Assembly (NCBI GenBank): GCA_946406115.1
Contig: OX291551.1
Coordinates: forward strand, 4,774,001-4,838,000
Reading direction: 5' to 3'
Length of the DNA: 64,000 nt
DNA from: Apoda limacodes
Lineage: Eukaryota; Arthropoda; Insecta; Lepidoptera; Limacodidae
Below are positions 22,707 to 34,592 of this stretch, in pieces (within the stretch, counting starts at the first letter, position 1; each line of letters starts with the position of its first letter). The position numbers and the translations under genes were made by a program. A model generated the notes under the pieces. It had not been told where the DNA came from. It saw only the letters and a list, made by a program, of their open reading frames with translations, and searched no databases.

Positions 22707-25700
22707 AAAAAAGAAAAGAAACTTTACTACAGTTCGACCACGTGGGATTCGGTTATAAATACTTTTTAGCCATTTGATGTCCATCTTCGTTCCTTTAACT
22801 ATATCTGTACCATATATCAACTTAATTGCTAGCTCCACTGCGAAGATAAACAATACAAACAGACTTTTATAAATATATATTATTTTGGATTTGAAGTCCG
22901 TTTTCATCTTTTATTAAAATTTTATTTGATAAAAACAATAACTTCACTGGTATAGTGGCTACCATTTGAATATAACTAATTAAAATATTATCAGATAAAA
23001 ATTAAGAATAGTAGAGGGTAAAAGGTATCTTGGCTATGCTATAAATAGCTAGCTGAGCCGGTACTACTTCATTATGTATGCCGAGGAAGAGAGCGTCGTA
23101 AATGCGGATTTTCATAGTCAATCCTATTTATAATGCAAAAGTTCGGCGTAATCCAGACAAACATTCTAACCGAAATAGTGTCAGGATTTTCTTTTCCAAA
23201 AATCCAATTTTAATATGTACATTCAGTTATTAAATTGGCAATATTTACTTACCTGATGCCTAATTCTATCATGGTCTGAAAAAAAAGGAATATTAGAGTT
23301 GGAAAAGATAAGTGTTTGATGAACTATAGGAATTAATTTCAAATTATTAATGAAATGTTATGTTTTTTTTCACATTAAGCTACCAGAAGTGGTAAAATGT
23401 TCCAAATAATAATATCACGCGCCTGTACTAAATTGTAACGATAATTTTATGTTTAGGTACAAATTGTACAAAAATACGAGATACGGACTATAGCGCAATA
23501 GCATAGCACAAGTGTAAAAAAAGACAAATTTTGATTGATTCTTACTGCGTTAACGACAGAGTAATTGGGCTTAAAAGTTTGTATTTTAGTGAAAATTGTG
23601 TGCTATGCTTTATTCTGTGGCATAGATCACAGTGGCGTCGACTGTCCGAATACGGGCCTGATTCTTGTACTGATAGAGATAATCTTGAATTCGAGATACC
23701 TATGTTTAATTGACATGGCTTGTTAATCGCGGTAACTTTTTTAGTCGATAGATCGACTCATTTAAACGAGGTAAGTCGAAAAAACGGGTCATTCCCACTA
23801 GTACACCCAAATAGTTCAACCGTTGAACTAATGGGAATTTTTTGTTGCAGTAGTTCAACAACTATGTATAATTTTTTTTAAGATTTGAACTAGTGGGACA
23901 AGCTAGTTGAACTAACTTACAGGGCCGATTCAGTTGATTTAAAAGATGAAATTTATATATATGTACTGAATCATATTTATTTACGTTTAATTAATTTTGC
24001 TGAAATAAAACCAAAATTAAACAACTGTTTATTTAAAAACGAAAATCATTAAAATCTCATTGGTCAATACTCAGCTGTCATCTGAAATAAAGCTCTTGAT
24101 GAGATCTATCAGTTCTGTAAAGAAACTACTAGCCTACGATCAATAGTTACGGAGATATAGCCCTTTTTAGTTTGACAGCTGTCATCCAAAATAGTATTTT
24201 TTTTGGTAATGCATTTTAAATATTTCACTTCTTTCAATAAAATGACATACTTTTTTTTATTAAATGACATTGTATAATAACTTTAATAAACAATTCTTGT
24301 GGTACTACGTAACTGACCAATGAGGTTTTAATGATTTTCGTTTTTAAATAAACAGGTGTTTAATTTTTTGTTTTATTTCAGCAAAAATTTATAAATTGTT
24401 AACTTAAATAAATAAGATTAAGTACAAATATATAAATTTCATCTTTTATACTAGATTGTCCCAGTAGTTCAACTCTTAAAAAAATTATTCATAGTTGAAC
24501 TACTGCAACTAAAAATTCCCTAATGGGAATTTATTTAATTTATTTTTTTAACGGTTGAACTAATCGGGTGTACTAGTGGGAATGACCCGAAAAAACATGG
24601 CGGATATCGTTTGCAAATAGTTTTTTGTTTCCTTAGAACCTCGCTTTAGGCAAATGTCGTCTAGCGGTCGACATGCAAAGAGTGGTCTGCAGCAGTAGAG
24701 ATGGGATGTCGCACGGAAAGTGGCATGAAAGCCTAAAGAGAGGTTTTGAGTATGTGTACGAAAAACTATTTGCAAACTATATCCGCCATGTTTTTTCGGG
24801 TCATTCCCACTAGTACACCCGATTAGTTCAACCGTTAAAAAAATAAATTAAATAAATTCCCATTAGGGAATTTTTAGTTGCAGTAGTTTAATTATGAATA
24901 GTTTTTTTAAGAGTTGAACTACTGGGACAATCTAGTATAAAAGATGAAATTTATATATTTGTACTTAATCTTATTTATTTAAGTTAACAATTTATAAATT
25001 TTTGCTGAAATAAAACAAAAAATTAAACACCTGTTTATTTAAAAACGAAAATCATTAAAACCTCATTGGTCAGTTACGTAGTACCACAAGAATTGTTTAT
25101 TAAAGTTATTATACAATGTCATTTAATAAAAAAAAGTATGTCATTTTATTGAAAGAAGTGAAATATTTAAAATGCATTACCAAAAAAAATACTATTTTGG
25201 ATGACAGCTGTCAAACTAAAAAGGGCTATATCTCCGTAACTATTGATCGTAGGCTAGTAGTTTCTTTACAGAACTGATAGATCTCATCAAGAGCTTTATT
25301 TCAGATGACAGCTGAGTATTGACCAATGAGATTTTAATGATTTTCGTTTTTAAATAAACAGTTGTTTAATTTTGGTTTTATTTCAGCAAAATTAATTAAA
25401 CGTAAATAAATATGATTCAGTACATATATATAAATTTCATCTTTTAAATCAACTGAATCGGCCCTGTAAGTTAGTTCAACTAGCTTGTCCCACTAGTTCA
25501 AATCTTAAAAAAAATTATACATAGTTGTTGAACTACTGCAACAAAAAATTCCCATTAGTTCAACGGTTGAACTATTTGGGTGTACTAGTGGGAATGACCC
25601 GTTTTTTCGACTTACCTCGTTTAAATGAGTCGATCTATCGACTAAAAAAGTTACCGCGATTAACAAGCCATGTCAATTAAACATAGGTATCTCGAATTCA

Positions 25701-26698
25701 AGATTATCTCTATCAGTACAAGAATCAGGCCCGTAGTCGGACAGTCGACGCCACTGTGATCTATGCCACAGAATAAAGCATAGCACACAATTTTCACTAA
25801 AATACAAACTTTTAAGCCCAATTACTCTGTCGTTAACGCAGTAAGAATCAATCAAAATTTGTCTTTTTTTACACTTGTGCTATGCTATTGCGCTATAGTC
25901 TGTATCTCGTATTTTTGTACAATTTGTACCTAAACATAAAATTATCGTTACAATTTAGTACAGGCGCGTGATATTATTATTTGGAACATTTTACCACTTC
26001 TGGTAGCTTAATGTGAAAAAAAACATAACATTTCATTAATAATTTGAAATTAATTCCTATAGTTCATCAAACACTTATCTTTTCCAACTCTAAAATTCCT
26101 TTTTTTTCAGACCATGATAGAATTAGGCATCAGGTAAGTAAATATTGCCAATTTAATAACTGAATGTACATATTAAAATTGGATTTTTGGAAAAGAAAAT
26201 CCTGACACTATTTCGGTTAGAATGTTTGTCTGGATTACGCCGAACTTTTGCATTATAAATAGGATTGACTATGAAAATCCGCATTTACGACGCTCTCTTC
26301 CTCGGCATACATAATGAAGTAGTACCGGCTCAGCTAGCTATTTATAGCATAGCCAAGATACCTTTTACCCTCTACTATTCTTAATTTTTTTCTGATAATA
26401 TTTTAATGAGTTATATTCAAATGGTAGCCACTATACCAGTGAAGTTATTGTTTTTATCAAATAAAATTTTAATAAAAGATGAAAACGGACTTCAAATCCA
26501 AAATAATATATATTTATAAAAGTCTGTTTGTATTGTTTATCTTCGCAGTGGAGCTAGCAATTAAGCTGATATATGGTACAGATATAGTTAAAGGAACGAA
26601 GATGGACATCAAATGGCTAAAAAGTCAAATATTCCCGCGGGAATATTTATAACCGAATCCCACGTGGTCGAACTGTAGTAAAGTTTCTTTTCTTTTTT
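22707..26698. repeat. Near-perfect palindrome of about 4 kb
   Basis: Left arm 22707-24691 and right arm 24693-26698 are inverted copies, meeting near 24692. Matching landmarks include agaaaagaaactttactaca (left end) against its complement at the right end, 23041 against 26345, 23771 against 25611 and 24060 against 25325. Differences are scattered single bases, small indels and one 19-base indel, so the arms are not a literal copy. No functional gene lies in either arm; frames at 22602-22907, 23531-23713 and 25673-25855 follow the symmetry and show no motifs. Confidence 0.85.
24587..24799 (+). mobile_element. Core inverted-repeat element at the palindrome centre
   Basis: Ends aaaaaacatggcggatatcg and actatatccgccatgttttt are inverted repeats of about 35 bases. 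The interior is identical to the left copy but inverted. The outer arms begin on both sides with cgggtcattcccactagtac or its complement. Confidence 0.7.
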
Positions 26699-26699
26699 G

Positions 26700-26998
26700 T
26701 ATTTGTTTAAGTATTTATAGCAGTATGTATATGTATTTTATCTTTAGTAAGTACATAGGTATATATGTATATTGTAATATTCTTTTTTATTCCTTATAAT
26801 TTCACGTATGATTCTTTATACATCACCTACTTCCTCTTCTCTTCCTGTCAATATAACTCTACCCAAAGGTTGCCTGGTAGAGAACGCTTTTGAGCGATAA
26901 GGCCGCCTTAATGTGCTATTTAATTTATCGTTATTTATTTGTGTATTTTTTAACTGTGCAATAAAGAATATTGTATTGTATTGTTTCTACGTATAATC
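26700..26998 (+). repeat. CR1-like non-LTR 3' UTR fragment
   Basis: It contains aaaggttgcctggtagagaa and gcgataaggccgcctta and ends with caataaagaatattgtattg. This matches the trailer at 8025-8393 in order. It begins right at the end of the palindrome's right arm. Confidence 0.65.
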
Positions 26999-27049
26999 GA
27001 GGAGTTGTTATAAAACTCCGACGCTTATAATCTAGTTAAGTACGAGGGG

Positions 27050-27400
27050 AGCCGCTGTTGGCCCAGCGACATTTGTATATCGGAAACATAAGCGAAGTTA
27101 AGCAACGTCCGCCGTGGTCACTAATTGAATAGGTGACCGCCTAGTGGCACATTTTTCTAAGCAACTTTGTGTTTCAAAGAACACGTAAAACCTGGCCGTT
27201 TATTATATATGTCAGCAGTTGTTAAGCCAAGTCAGAGGCCATATGGGCAGCTTGAAAACTGTGACAGTCGAGCGGCCAGTAGCTTGACAATGTCCGTATA
27301 TCCGCATTCAGTCAGCGTGGTGGAATTTGGCCTAAACTTCCTTTTTTTAAAGAGAGGCCTGTGTCCCTGCAGTTGGGCGTATAACGGCTGAAGCGGAATC
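27050..27400 (+). mobile_element. 5S-rRNA-derived SINE-like element
   Basis: 27090-27145 reads agcgaagttaagcaacgtcc, then ccgtggtcac, then aggtgaccgcctagtgg. This is the layout of the internal promoter of 5S rRNA genes (box A, then box C with ggtgaccgcct). The rest of 5S rRNA is absent. The element goes on with a body of about 170 bases and ends with cagcgtggtggaatttggcc and a gaggcctgtgtccctgcag segment, a 3' tail I know from lepidopteran LINEs. That combination is the design of 5S-derived SINEs. No clear poly(A) or target duplication was located. It could instead be a chance fusion. Confidence 0.6.
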
Positions 27401-28420
27401 GCGGTTAAAAGTTAATCTATTTCAAAGTATAAAACATATAGATGTTTCAATTAACTTTTGTAGTTATCGAGAGATAGCACCTCCTTTGATCAAAGTACCA
27501 CAAACCATAAATCATTAAAACAACTCGAAACTTTATTCTTCCTCGTTAGCGTTGACAAGCGCTCTTCTCGTAACGATGTGTAGGTCGTGAAGGTAGTAAG
27601 TACTTCTCGGCAAACCTGAGTGTGGAATTTCCTGAAAAAGTGAAATCCTTTCGGTTTAGTCTATAACTTTAAGGAAAAGTTCATAAACCTGCAAATATTT
27701 GCAAAAGAATTTCAATGTCTAGGTTAAACGACCAAAAAACCCCCTTAATACGCCAGTGCTATAAGGGAATAAAAAATCATTTGGGCCTCCTTTTGCAATG
27801 ACAATCTTATTTGTCATAATGCCGCCTGCTTATAGTCAAATATTTGGTATGTTTTAGGTGCACTTGTTTGCCTTACTTATTTCTAGTTCTTACAGTCGGG
27901 TATTTTGTTGTTTTAATTATTTATTTTTTTACTACCGATAAGTAAACAATTATTTTTGCTCGCCAGAAATTGACACTTGAGTGACTTCGCGCGCGGATTT
28001 AATGCGGTAAGTCGTTCTGACGTCGAATTTAACATGACAGTGACAGATTCAGGAAAAAATTAAGTGATATACAAAAATTCTTTGTTTTTCTGACAATTAA
28101 AAATAAATTTTATTTTAACCTACTGCTAATATCGTTAGTGCTTGTGCTAAAATTATAAATTTTATAGTAGCTTTGCTCGCAAATCCGCACGCGCTAAGTT
28201 CGGTTATCAGCGTCGGATTTTCACGGCAACTCTTTTAGGAAGGAAGTTTGCTTTAGCAGTGGCTTAAGTTCGTTCACGTTCGAAGATTGCAGATTCGTAT
28301 CTTGTCACGGTCGCTAAAAAACTATGTCTGTACCTCAGACACTACAGGGATCTGTTTCTGAGCCAAAATAAAACACAAAAAACGCTGTATTCGTTACTTA
28401 CTCTGAATTCTTGAATATTA
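27401..28420. other. No gene seen
   Basis: AT-rich DNA with a few CpG-rich patches (27970-28030, 28180-28300). No coding motif is recognised. Confidence 0.45.
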
Positions 28421-28423
28421 ATA

Positions 28424-28765
28424 GAAAGATTTTACCTACCATTAAAATCCTTATTGTGGTCCTGAAGTCCTATGCGGGTTGTGAGAGCGCGTTGTTGTGA
28501 ATTTGATGCATTTCCGCCTCAATTCTGTCCATTTCGTGGCGCCACTATCGCGTACACGTGGTTAAGTCAAACGAATGCTCCCGCTCACCGTCTACTTACC
28601 AGTGTGCACCATTTCTTTTCGTCATTGCGTCTCACCAGGTAGGCCTTAATAGGCCCGGAGAGGACTCCAGGACCACAATAAGGATTTTAATGGTAGGTAA
28701 AATCTTTCTATTGTGGCCCCTACGTCCTCTCCGGGTTGTGAGACGTGTCCGTTATTACCTGGTGA
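28424..28765. repeat. Cluster of LTR ends, two direct and one inverted
   Basis: Three LTR starts of one family are seen. TGTGGTCCTGAAGTCC on plus at 28455 runs about 160 bases. The same start lies on minus at 28677, with its flank inverted (28425-28454 pairs with 28678-28708). Another on plus at 28712 reads tgtggcccctacgtcctctc. The first matches, inverted, the LTR at 32513-32760. None is complete. Confidence 0.55.
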
Positions 28766-30600
28766 GTGGTTCGGGTCTGCTTATAAATAAGTACTTTATT
28801 AATGCGAACAAAAAGAATAAGGATTTGTTGATTAAATACCTTTGCAAAACAACTGTATTCAAACAAAAAGAACGTAATCCATCATTAATATACAAAAAAA
28901 ATTAGGATTTATTGATTAGATACCTAAGTCAAAAACTTATTAAATAATACATCTTAGTCAAACTGGTTGAAAATCGTAGACGAAACTAAACTACATTTAA
29001 TACCTTGATCTTTTTAAATTATTTTATTATATTTCTCTTGAATTACCTATTTTAATCCTTTTTAATAGTTTTTTGAAAATTCCAATACATGGAAAATAAG
29101 GAATTCAAATAAAGACATTCATTGCCACAAAAACAAAATAAAACATAAATAGTGATAATACATGTAGCCTAGTAGTTTTCTAAAGTGCTAGACTGTAAGC
29201 TCAGAGCGTAGACTACGGGCTACAATGCATGAATACGTTTTAAAATCTCTTCTATGAGTTTGGCAGGCGATTGAACGGTATATTGCTTACAGTCTACGCG
29301 AAACTAAAAAAGGGTCAAATTAACATTAATAAAAGCAATAGAAAGTATTTGGCTGTTCCAAATATCCAATTGGAACTTATGTAACAAATCTAGCTGTGCC
29401 GGCTTTTAATGTCGGCATCCTGTAGTATTTTACATTACATTTTTCACACCAACGATACAACGTGTTCAGTTAATAAATAATGCCAAATTTGACTTCATAT
29501 CATCAGATGCAAGGGAATTTATACGTAACCAAAACACGATACTCAATTTCACTATCTCTAGCTAATTCTTGTCGGTGGGGGGTGCTTTCCGTGTAAGCAT
29601 TAAAAAAAAAAAACATGGAGTGAATGTAATTAAGGTAAGGTATGTAACCTTGACCGAAAATATTTCCAGAAGTTAACACTAATAGAATAATCGCTCCAAT
29701 GCAAAAATAAATTGTGCTCAGGTGGAACCGTTTCAATAATTCTGCCTTGCTCGTTCCCTTTTAACGTTCTAAAGCATGAAAATAAAGAAATTACATAACA
29801 TAAGATGGAAATGTTATTGATGTATTAAATTTACCATATACCTCAAGCACGGTGATATGAGTATGAGTATGGACCACTGTCAGTCACTAAAGCGACATTT
29901 TCTTCCGTCCAGTTTTTCATTCATTCATTCAAGAGAAGAAACTCTTGCCCTAAATCAGCATGCTTCCAGTTTCGATTGCACGACATTCGACGGGGGATGT
30001 CCACACATTGTTTATGTTTACTAAGTAATACTGATTATTCTGGATTTGTAGTGGGTCACAAAAGGCATTTGCGCGTAGGTTTGCTTGCCAGAACGTTCGC
30101 TCCCAATATGGCTTTAAAATCTCAATTAAATACGCCATGGTACTACGTACCTTAAGTATCGAGGATGATAGAGGAAAGACTTAGGCCAGCTTGTGAGGCT
30201 GTAGGTATTGGTGGTCTTCACACATCATAGGATCATGTGATCTCGCTCGGAGGCAGATAGGTAAATCTCCTGAAAATTTTCTCGCACAGCGTGTGAAAAC
30301 AGGTATCATTTTGGAAAAGGATTTCCTCTGTATTCGACGTTCCTTTAGGGTATTTAAAGCCACAAGGACTAGCAAAAAGTCAATAAGTGTTTATGACAGC
30401 AGGTTGCTTGGTTCCAAGTGTTTTAAAGTCAGCTTACACTGATTTTCTGATTGTATAAAGATCTTAAAGTTGTATTTCGTTGATTCTGATTCGAATGCCA
30501 ATAATTTTGTCCTTTATTCCACTATCCGGCCATCTTGTCCAGCACTGACCGTATGTTGACTGGCACGACCAATTAACAAAATATGGTCTCCCTACAGGGG
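28766..30600. other. No gene seen
   Basis: AT-rich. Short frames at 29503-29736, 29950-30138 and 30181-30375 have no recognisable motif and no splice context that I can support. Confidence 0.45.
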
Positions 30601-30639
30601 ACTCCCTCCTGGTTCACTGCACTCAGTAGGTTCTGATCA

Positions 30640-31048
30640 CTCGTCAAAATGAGCCTTTCTAGGAGAAAGTTTACCCTACTGGAAGAATGCAAAGCTGGAA
30701 TACAAATAATGTAAAGTTCAGTCTCCGATCACTTATCAAATTGAGCCTTTCTAGAAGGGACTTTACCCTCCTGAAAGAATGCACGGCCAGAATACAAATA
30801 CTGTACAATTCAGACTTCCTAGGAGGGACTTTACCCTCCTGGAAGAGTGCAAGCTCTGATCACTCGTCAAATTGAGCCTTCCTAGGAGGGACTTTACCCT
30901 CTTAGAAGAATGCACGCCCAGAATACAAAACCTGTTAAATTCAGTCTCCCTAGCAGGGACTTAGGGTCCTGGACGGACGAGCGGCTAGAGATCACATAAT
31001 TTCCTATAGTTAATAACCCCAGGAGGGACTTTACCCTCTTGGAAAAAT
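30640..31048 (+). repeat. Minisatellite with a hairpin in each unit
   Basis: Six diverged units of 63-92 bases start near 30661, 30753, 30821, 30884, 30952 and 31021. Each holds a version of aggagggactttaccctcct, an AGGAGGG / CCCTCCT stem with an ACTTTA loop, followed by ggaagaatgcacgcc. Some also carry cagaatacaaatactgta and gatcactcgtcaaattgagc. The stem is perfect at 30821-30840, nearly so at 30753, 30884 and 31021, and broken at 30661 and 30952. Confidence 0.8.
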
Positions 31049-31079
31049 GCACGCCTTGGGCCACCAAACTCGTCCTATA

Positions 31080-32200
31080 TATAGAATTATATTCCGTTTA
31101 AAATCTGCAACTCCTTGCGTTCCAAAAAAATTTGAAACAAAAATGTCCCCTTGATTGTCTTCTTTGTATTAAGGACTTATTTTACATGTTTAATATTAGA
31201 ATTCCATAAAATTAACAACGTCTCGTAAACGGATTCACTATCAAAAAAATACCAAACTGTCAAACCCTAATCTTCGTAGACTATATTATTTTAATCTACT
31301 ACCAAACTTGTTAATGTACCAAAAAATTGTAATAGTTTATATTTATAAATATCTTGAAAGGTAGATCCTTTCATTTTAATCCTGTTAATTGTACATTTTT
31401 CCCTGAATACTAATCTTATTTCGGAATGTTAAATGTAACTACATACGTTTGCCCTTTTCAGGAAAAAAAAGAACACTCGGGGATTGTAATGATTAACACG
31501 GGTTCCTAGCACCTTATAGGTTAATTCATTATAATTATGCAATTTTGGACGTAAGTAAGTACCTACTCGGTTGAGGGTAGTTTATTTTTCTTGCATAATT
31601 GAAACCAATTCACAAGTATTTATCGATTACCGCATTGCAACTTTAATATGATTGTAAGTCATTACAGAAAACCCGTATTTTATAAGAATTTAAACAATTT
31701 TCGTTATTGTAGTTAGTTATTTCATTGCGAAATCCAGTTATTGTAAATAGGATTTTATTGCTAGGATTCGCTATAATATTGACTCATTTGAAATATAAAC
31801 TTGTTAGATGCCAATAGGACATGTGTGGCAAAGATCAAAAAAAAAAACAGCGAAATATCTTCAAAAATTACATCAAATTCCAAGAAGGTTATCATGATCA
31901 TTATAATTTGAGTCTAATTTCCTAAAATTTGGAGTGACCTTATGATTTTAAAATTTTATTTCCATTAATATAAGATAAATCCGACCATTTCTGTTAAAGA
32001 AACGTAAGATTTTAATTACTCCAATGCAAATTTTAAATTATTCTGCTTTGACACTCTTTTTTTTATCCTATAAAACAGTTCTAAAGTCACAAAAGTAACT
32101 ATAACTAATTGCCCTCGGAATCCTTAGAACGTTTGAAGACCGGTAACTGAAGCTACAGAGTGACTGATAAAATCTGTGAAAGTACTAACCTAAGCACTCA
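31080..32200. other. No gene seen
   Basis: AT-rich DNA with no motif, repeat pair or coding signal that I can support. Confidence 0.45.
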
Positions 32201-32512
32201 ATAGACCAAACCTCGTTTGCCACGTGTTATTCTTGACAAGCACTTGGCTTGTCCGACGGGAGTGTCGGCGCAGTAATTGGAGCGATCGAGCGCTCGCTGT
32301 CGCGCCGCTGTGGCCTGTCGTTAGCTTGACCAGGTTGGCGAGCCTAAACTGCTGCGATACTGCTGGAACAGGTGCGGCGCCTAGCGTGGCCAGCCCGCAT
32401 TTGAGGGATTCGCACTTGCTTCATCGCGGTCTTTGAACACGACATTACACGGGACACCGCGGATCTCCAGAGAATAGTCTATTGTGAAAGCGACGCCAAA
32501 GGGCTTAACTAT
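32200..32512 (-). other. GC-rich stretch after an LTR; possible retroelement leader
   Basis: Much more GC-rich than its surroundings. On the minus strand, just after the LTR end, stands tggcgtcgctttcacaatag (from 32498 downwards), which begins TGG like a tRNA primer binding site, though 14 bases from the LTR end. No gag frame is recognised. The plus-strand frame at 32224-32436 has no motif. Confidence 0.3.
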
Positions 32513-32760
32513 TGTCACAGAATCACGGTTACTTAAAATAACACTTTATTCTAAACTAATATCAATATTTTAATTCCCTAACCGTTTTAACCGTGAAAAT
32601 AAATGGTGTACACTGGTAAGTAGACGGTGAGCGGGAGCATTCGTTTGACTTAACCACGTGTACGCGACAGTGGCGCCACGAAATGGACAGAATTAAGGCG
32701 GAAATGCATCAAATTCACAACCACGCTCTCTCACAACCCGGAGAGGACGTTGGGGCCACA
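32513..32760 (-). repeat. Candidate LTR, 248 bases
   Basis: On the minus strand it starts TGTGGCCCCAACGTCC and ends GTGATTCTGTGACA, so it has TG...CA ends. It holds AATAAAG about 45 bases before the end. About 160 bases match the plus-strand fragment at 28455-28616. The partner LTR is not in the window, so it is a solo or broken copy. The superfamily is not determined. Confidence 0.55.
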
Positions 32761-33859
32761 ATAAAGCTGTGGTTGAAGTAATGATTCATTTAGGTCAAGC
32801 GACGGTAGAAAGATAGTTGTTAGCAAGCTAAGATAATAGGCCGCGCCACTGGAATAAAATAGCCTATGTAATTTTCCGTATTTTCAACTGTCACTGAACC
32901 AAATTGTGGGCCATTGAGATGCTCAAGACGACAAGACAAGAGATGACAAGAACAACAAACTCATTCTCGCATTTATATTAGGAGCGTTTTGTTGAAAACC
33001 ATTATACGCATTAAATGGGCTTAGTGCTCTTAATTCCCACATTCAATTGTTCTGTGGACAAACATTAATGCGCTATATCGTCACTTCCGGACCGCATTCA
33101 ACGCTTAGGCTGCACATGCTCGTGAGGTAGAGCAGTAGATGCACTGCCAAAATAGTGAACGGCCATATTGTTTGTTTACATTTGGTGAACAGAGCGATTT
33201 CAATGCCTATGCGATAACATAGCTCTCAATGCCGTCAATAGAACACACAATATTAAAGATGTTAGTACATATCAGTATTAGTATAGGTTGATTTAAAGCT
33301 TACTTCTAAATTTTAAAAATAGGTGTAAGAAGAATACTGCTTAGGTCGTTTACGGAAAAAATGATTAGAGGCTTATACTACCTTACTTAATTTTTGGCAA
33401 AGATTCCTCCAGATAGGCAGAGTAGATCTGACCTAAATTTAATGACTGTTCTTCGGGATATGCTTTTAGCTCTGACGAACGTGAAAACACTTAATAAACT
33501 TTTGTTCAATATAAAAAAATCATAAACCCTTTTCACCCTTTTTTAAAATGTTTTGGCAAATAAAAAAGGCCAAATTCAAATGCTATTAGTTTACAAACTT
33601 TGCTAAAGCATAGCTGTGATAGTGCTTTAAAACCTTACAAAAAGCATGTTTTTATAAAAATAATGTACAATAAGCTATTAATTTATTTCTTGTATTTCAA
33701 TAAAACTTCAGGGAGTTGAGATGTAGCTGCACTACTCACACATACGCTTTGTTACATATCGCGTAATACTTGTTTTTAATTAAGTTTTCTGTCACCCTCT
33801 TAAAGATAATCAATGTAAAATACAATAAAAATAGAAAAAAAAAATGTATTATATATCCA

Positions 33860-34020
33860 TACTAATATTATAAATGCTGTGTGCTGTGTAACTCTGTCTG
33901 TCTGTTACCTCTTCATGCTTAAACCACTGTACGGATTAAGATGAAGTGTGGCATGGAGATAGTCTCAGTCCCGGGAAAGGATATAGGCTACTTGAAAACT
34001 TCTATTGTGAGTCGGTTTTT
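33860..34020 (+). repeat. Lepidopteran interspersed repeat
   Basis: ccatactaatattataaatg is followed by a ctgtctgtctgttacctctt segment, an aaaccactgtacggattaag segment and agtcccgggaaaggatatag. Confidence 0.75.
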
Positions 34021-34592
34021 TTTCTACATATAATTCTTCTGTAGAAGTGTTTGTCGTCTAACTCCTCCTAACCAGATGGAACGATTTGGATGAAATTTTG
34101 CCTGAACATTTCAACGAGTTCCTGAATGGTTTTAAAATACAATTGGACCCGGCAGGTGGCACTGCAGTCGGTGTGTCACTGATCTTCTCCTAAACAGCAA
34201 AGATTGAATGTACGACAGTGATTTTAACATTCGCTGCATTTAATGCGACTCCATTATTATCACCACAACTTCAATCATTGTGAAATTTGTGGCTTGGAAA
34301 CAATACATTACATAGAACGTAAAAAACGCATCGAAAGGGCTAGCTTAAAAGTAAAGGATTTAAAGAAAGTCTTCCCGCCAATACTTCCACCATAGAAGAT
34401 TTTAAAGAACATGGTGAATTAAATAATTTAGACATATAGGTCAAAGTAAACAGTGAGATATCCAAAAATGATGACTCGACCGTAGAGTTGTTAGCAATAA
34501 TTATAGAAATCGCAAAATTTAAAATATTACGAGTATATTTAATGTGGCGCTGCTTTTCCGGGCAGGACAACGTCTGCCGGGTCCGCTATCCG
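34020..34592 (+). repeat. Helitron-like repeat
   Basis: It opens acatataattcttctgtaga and continues with ctaactcctcctaaccagat and a cggcaggtggcactgcagtc segment. It ends ggacaacgtctgccgggtcc followed by gctat. The same opening and ending occur on minus at 40613-40813 and a related ending at 52754. The middle (34190-34550) is unrelated filler. The Helitron label rests on memory of such ends. Confidence 0.5.

Noticed and set aside
22602..22907. 101-codon minus-strand frame beside the palindrome
   Set aside because: It crosses from the half copy into the palindrome arm, and no motif supports it.
22707..26698. Palindrome as a missed-adapter long-read artefact
   Set aside because: The arms differ at many scattered positions and by a 19-base indel, and the half copy nearby shows the sequence is a real repeat.
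28558..28905. 115-codon plus-strand frame
   Set aside because: It begins inside an LTR fragment and crosses an inverted LTR junction; no motif.
30640..31048. CRISPR-like array
   Set aside because: Units are diverged, spacers are themselves repeated, lengths vary from 63 to 92, and the window is eukaryotic.
32224..32436. 70-codon GC-rich frame
   Set aside because: Open frames on both strands are expected in a GC-rich patch; no gag or host motif is seen.
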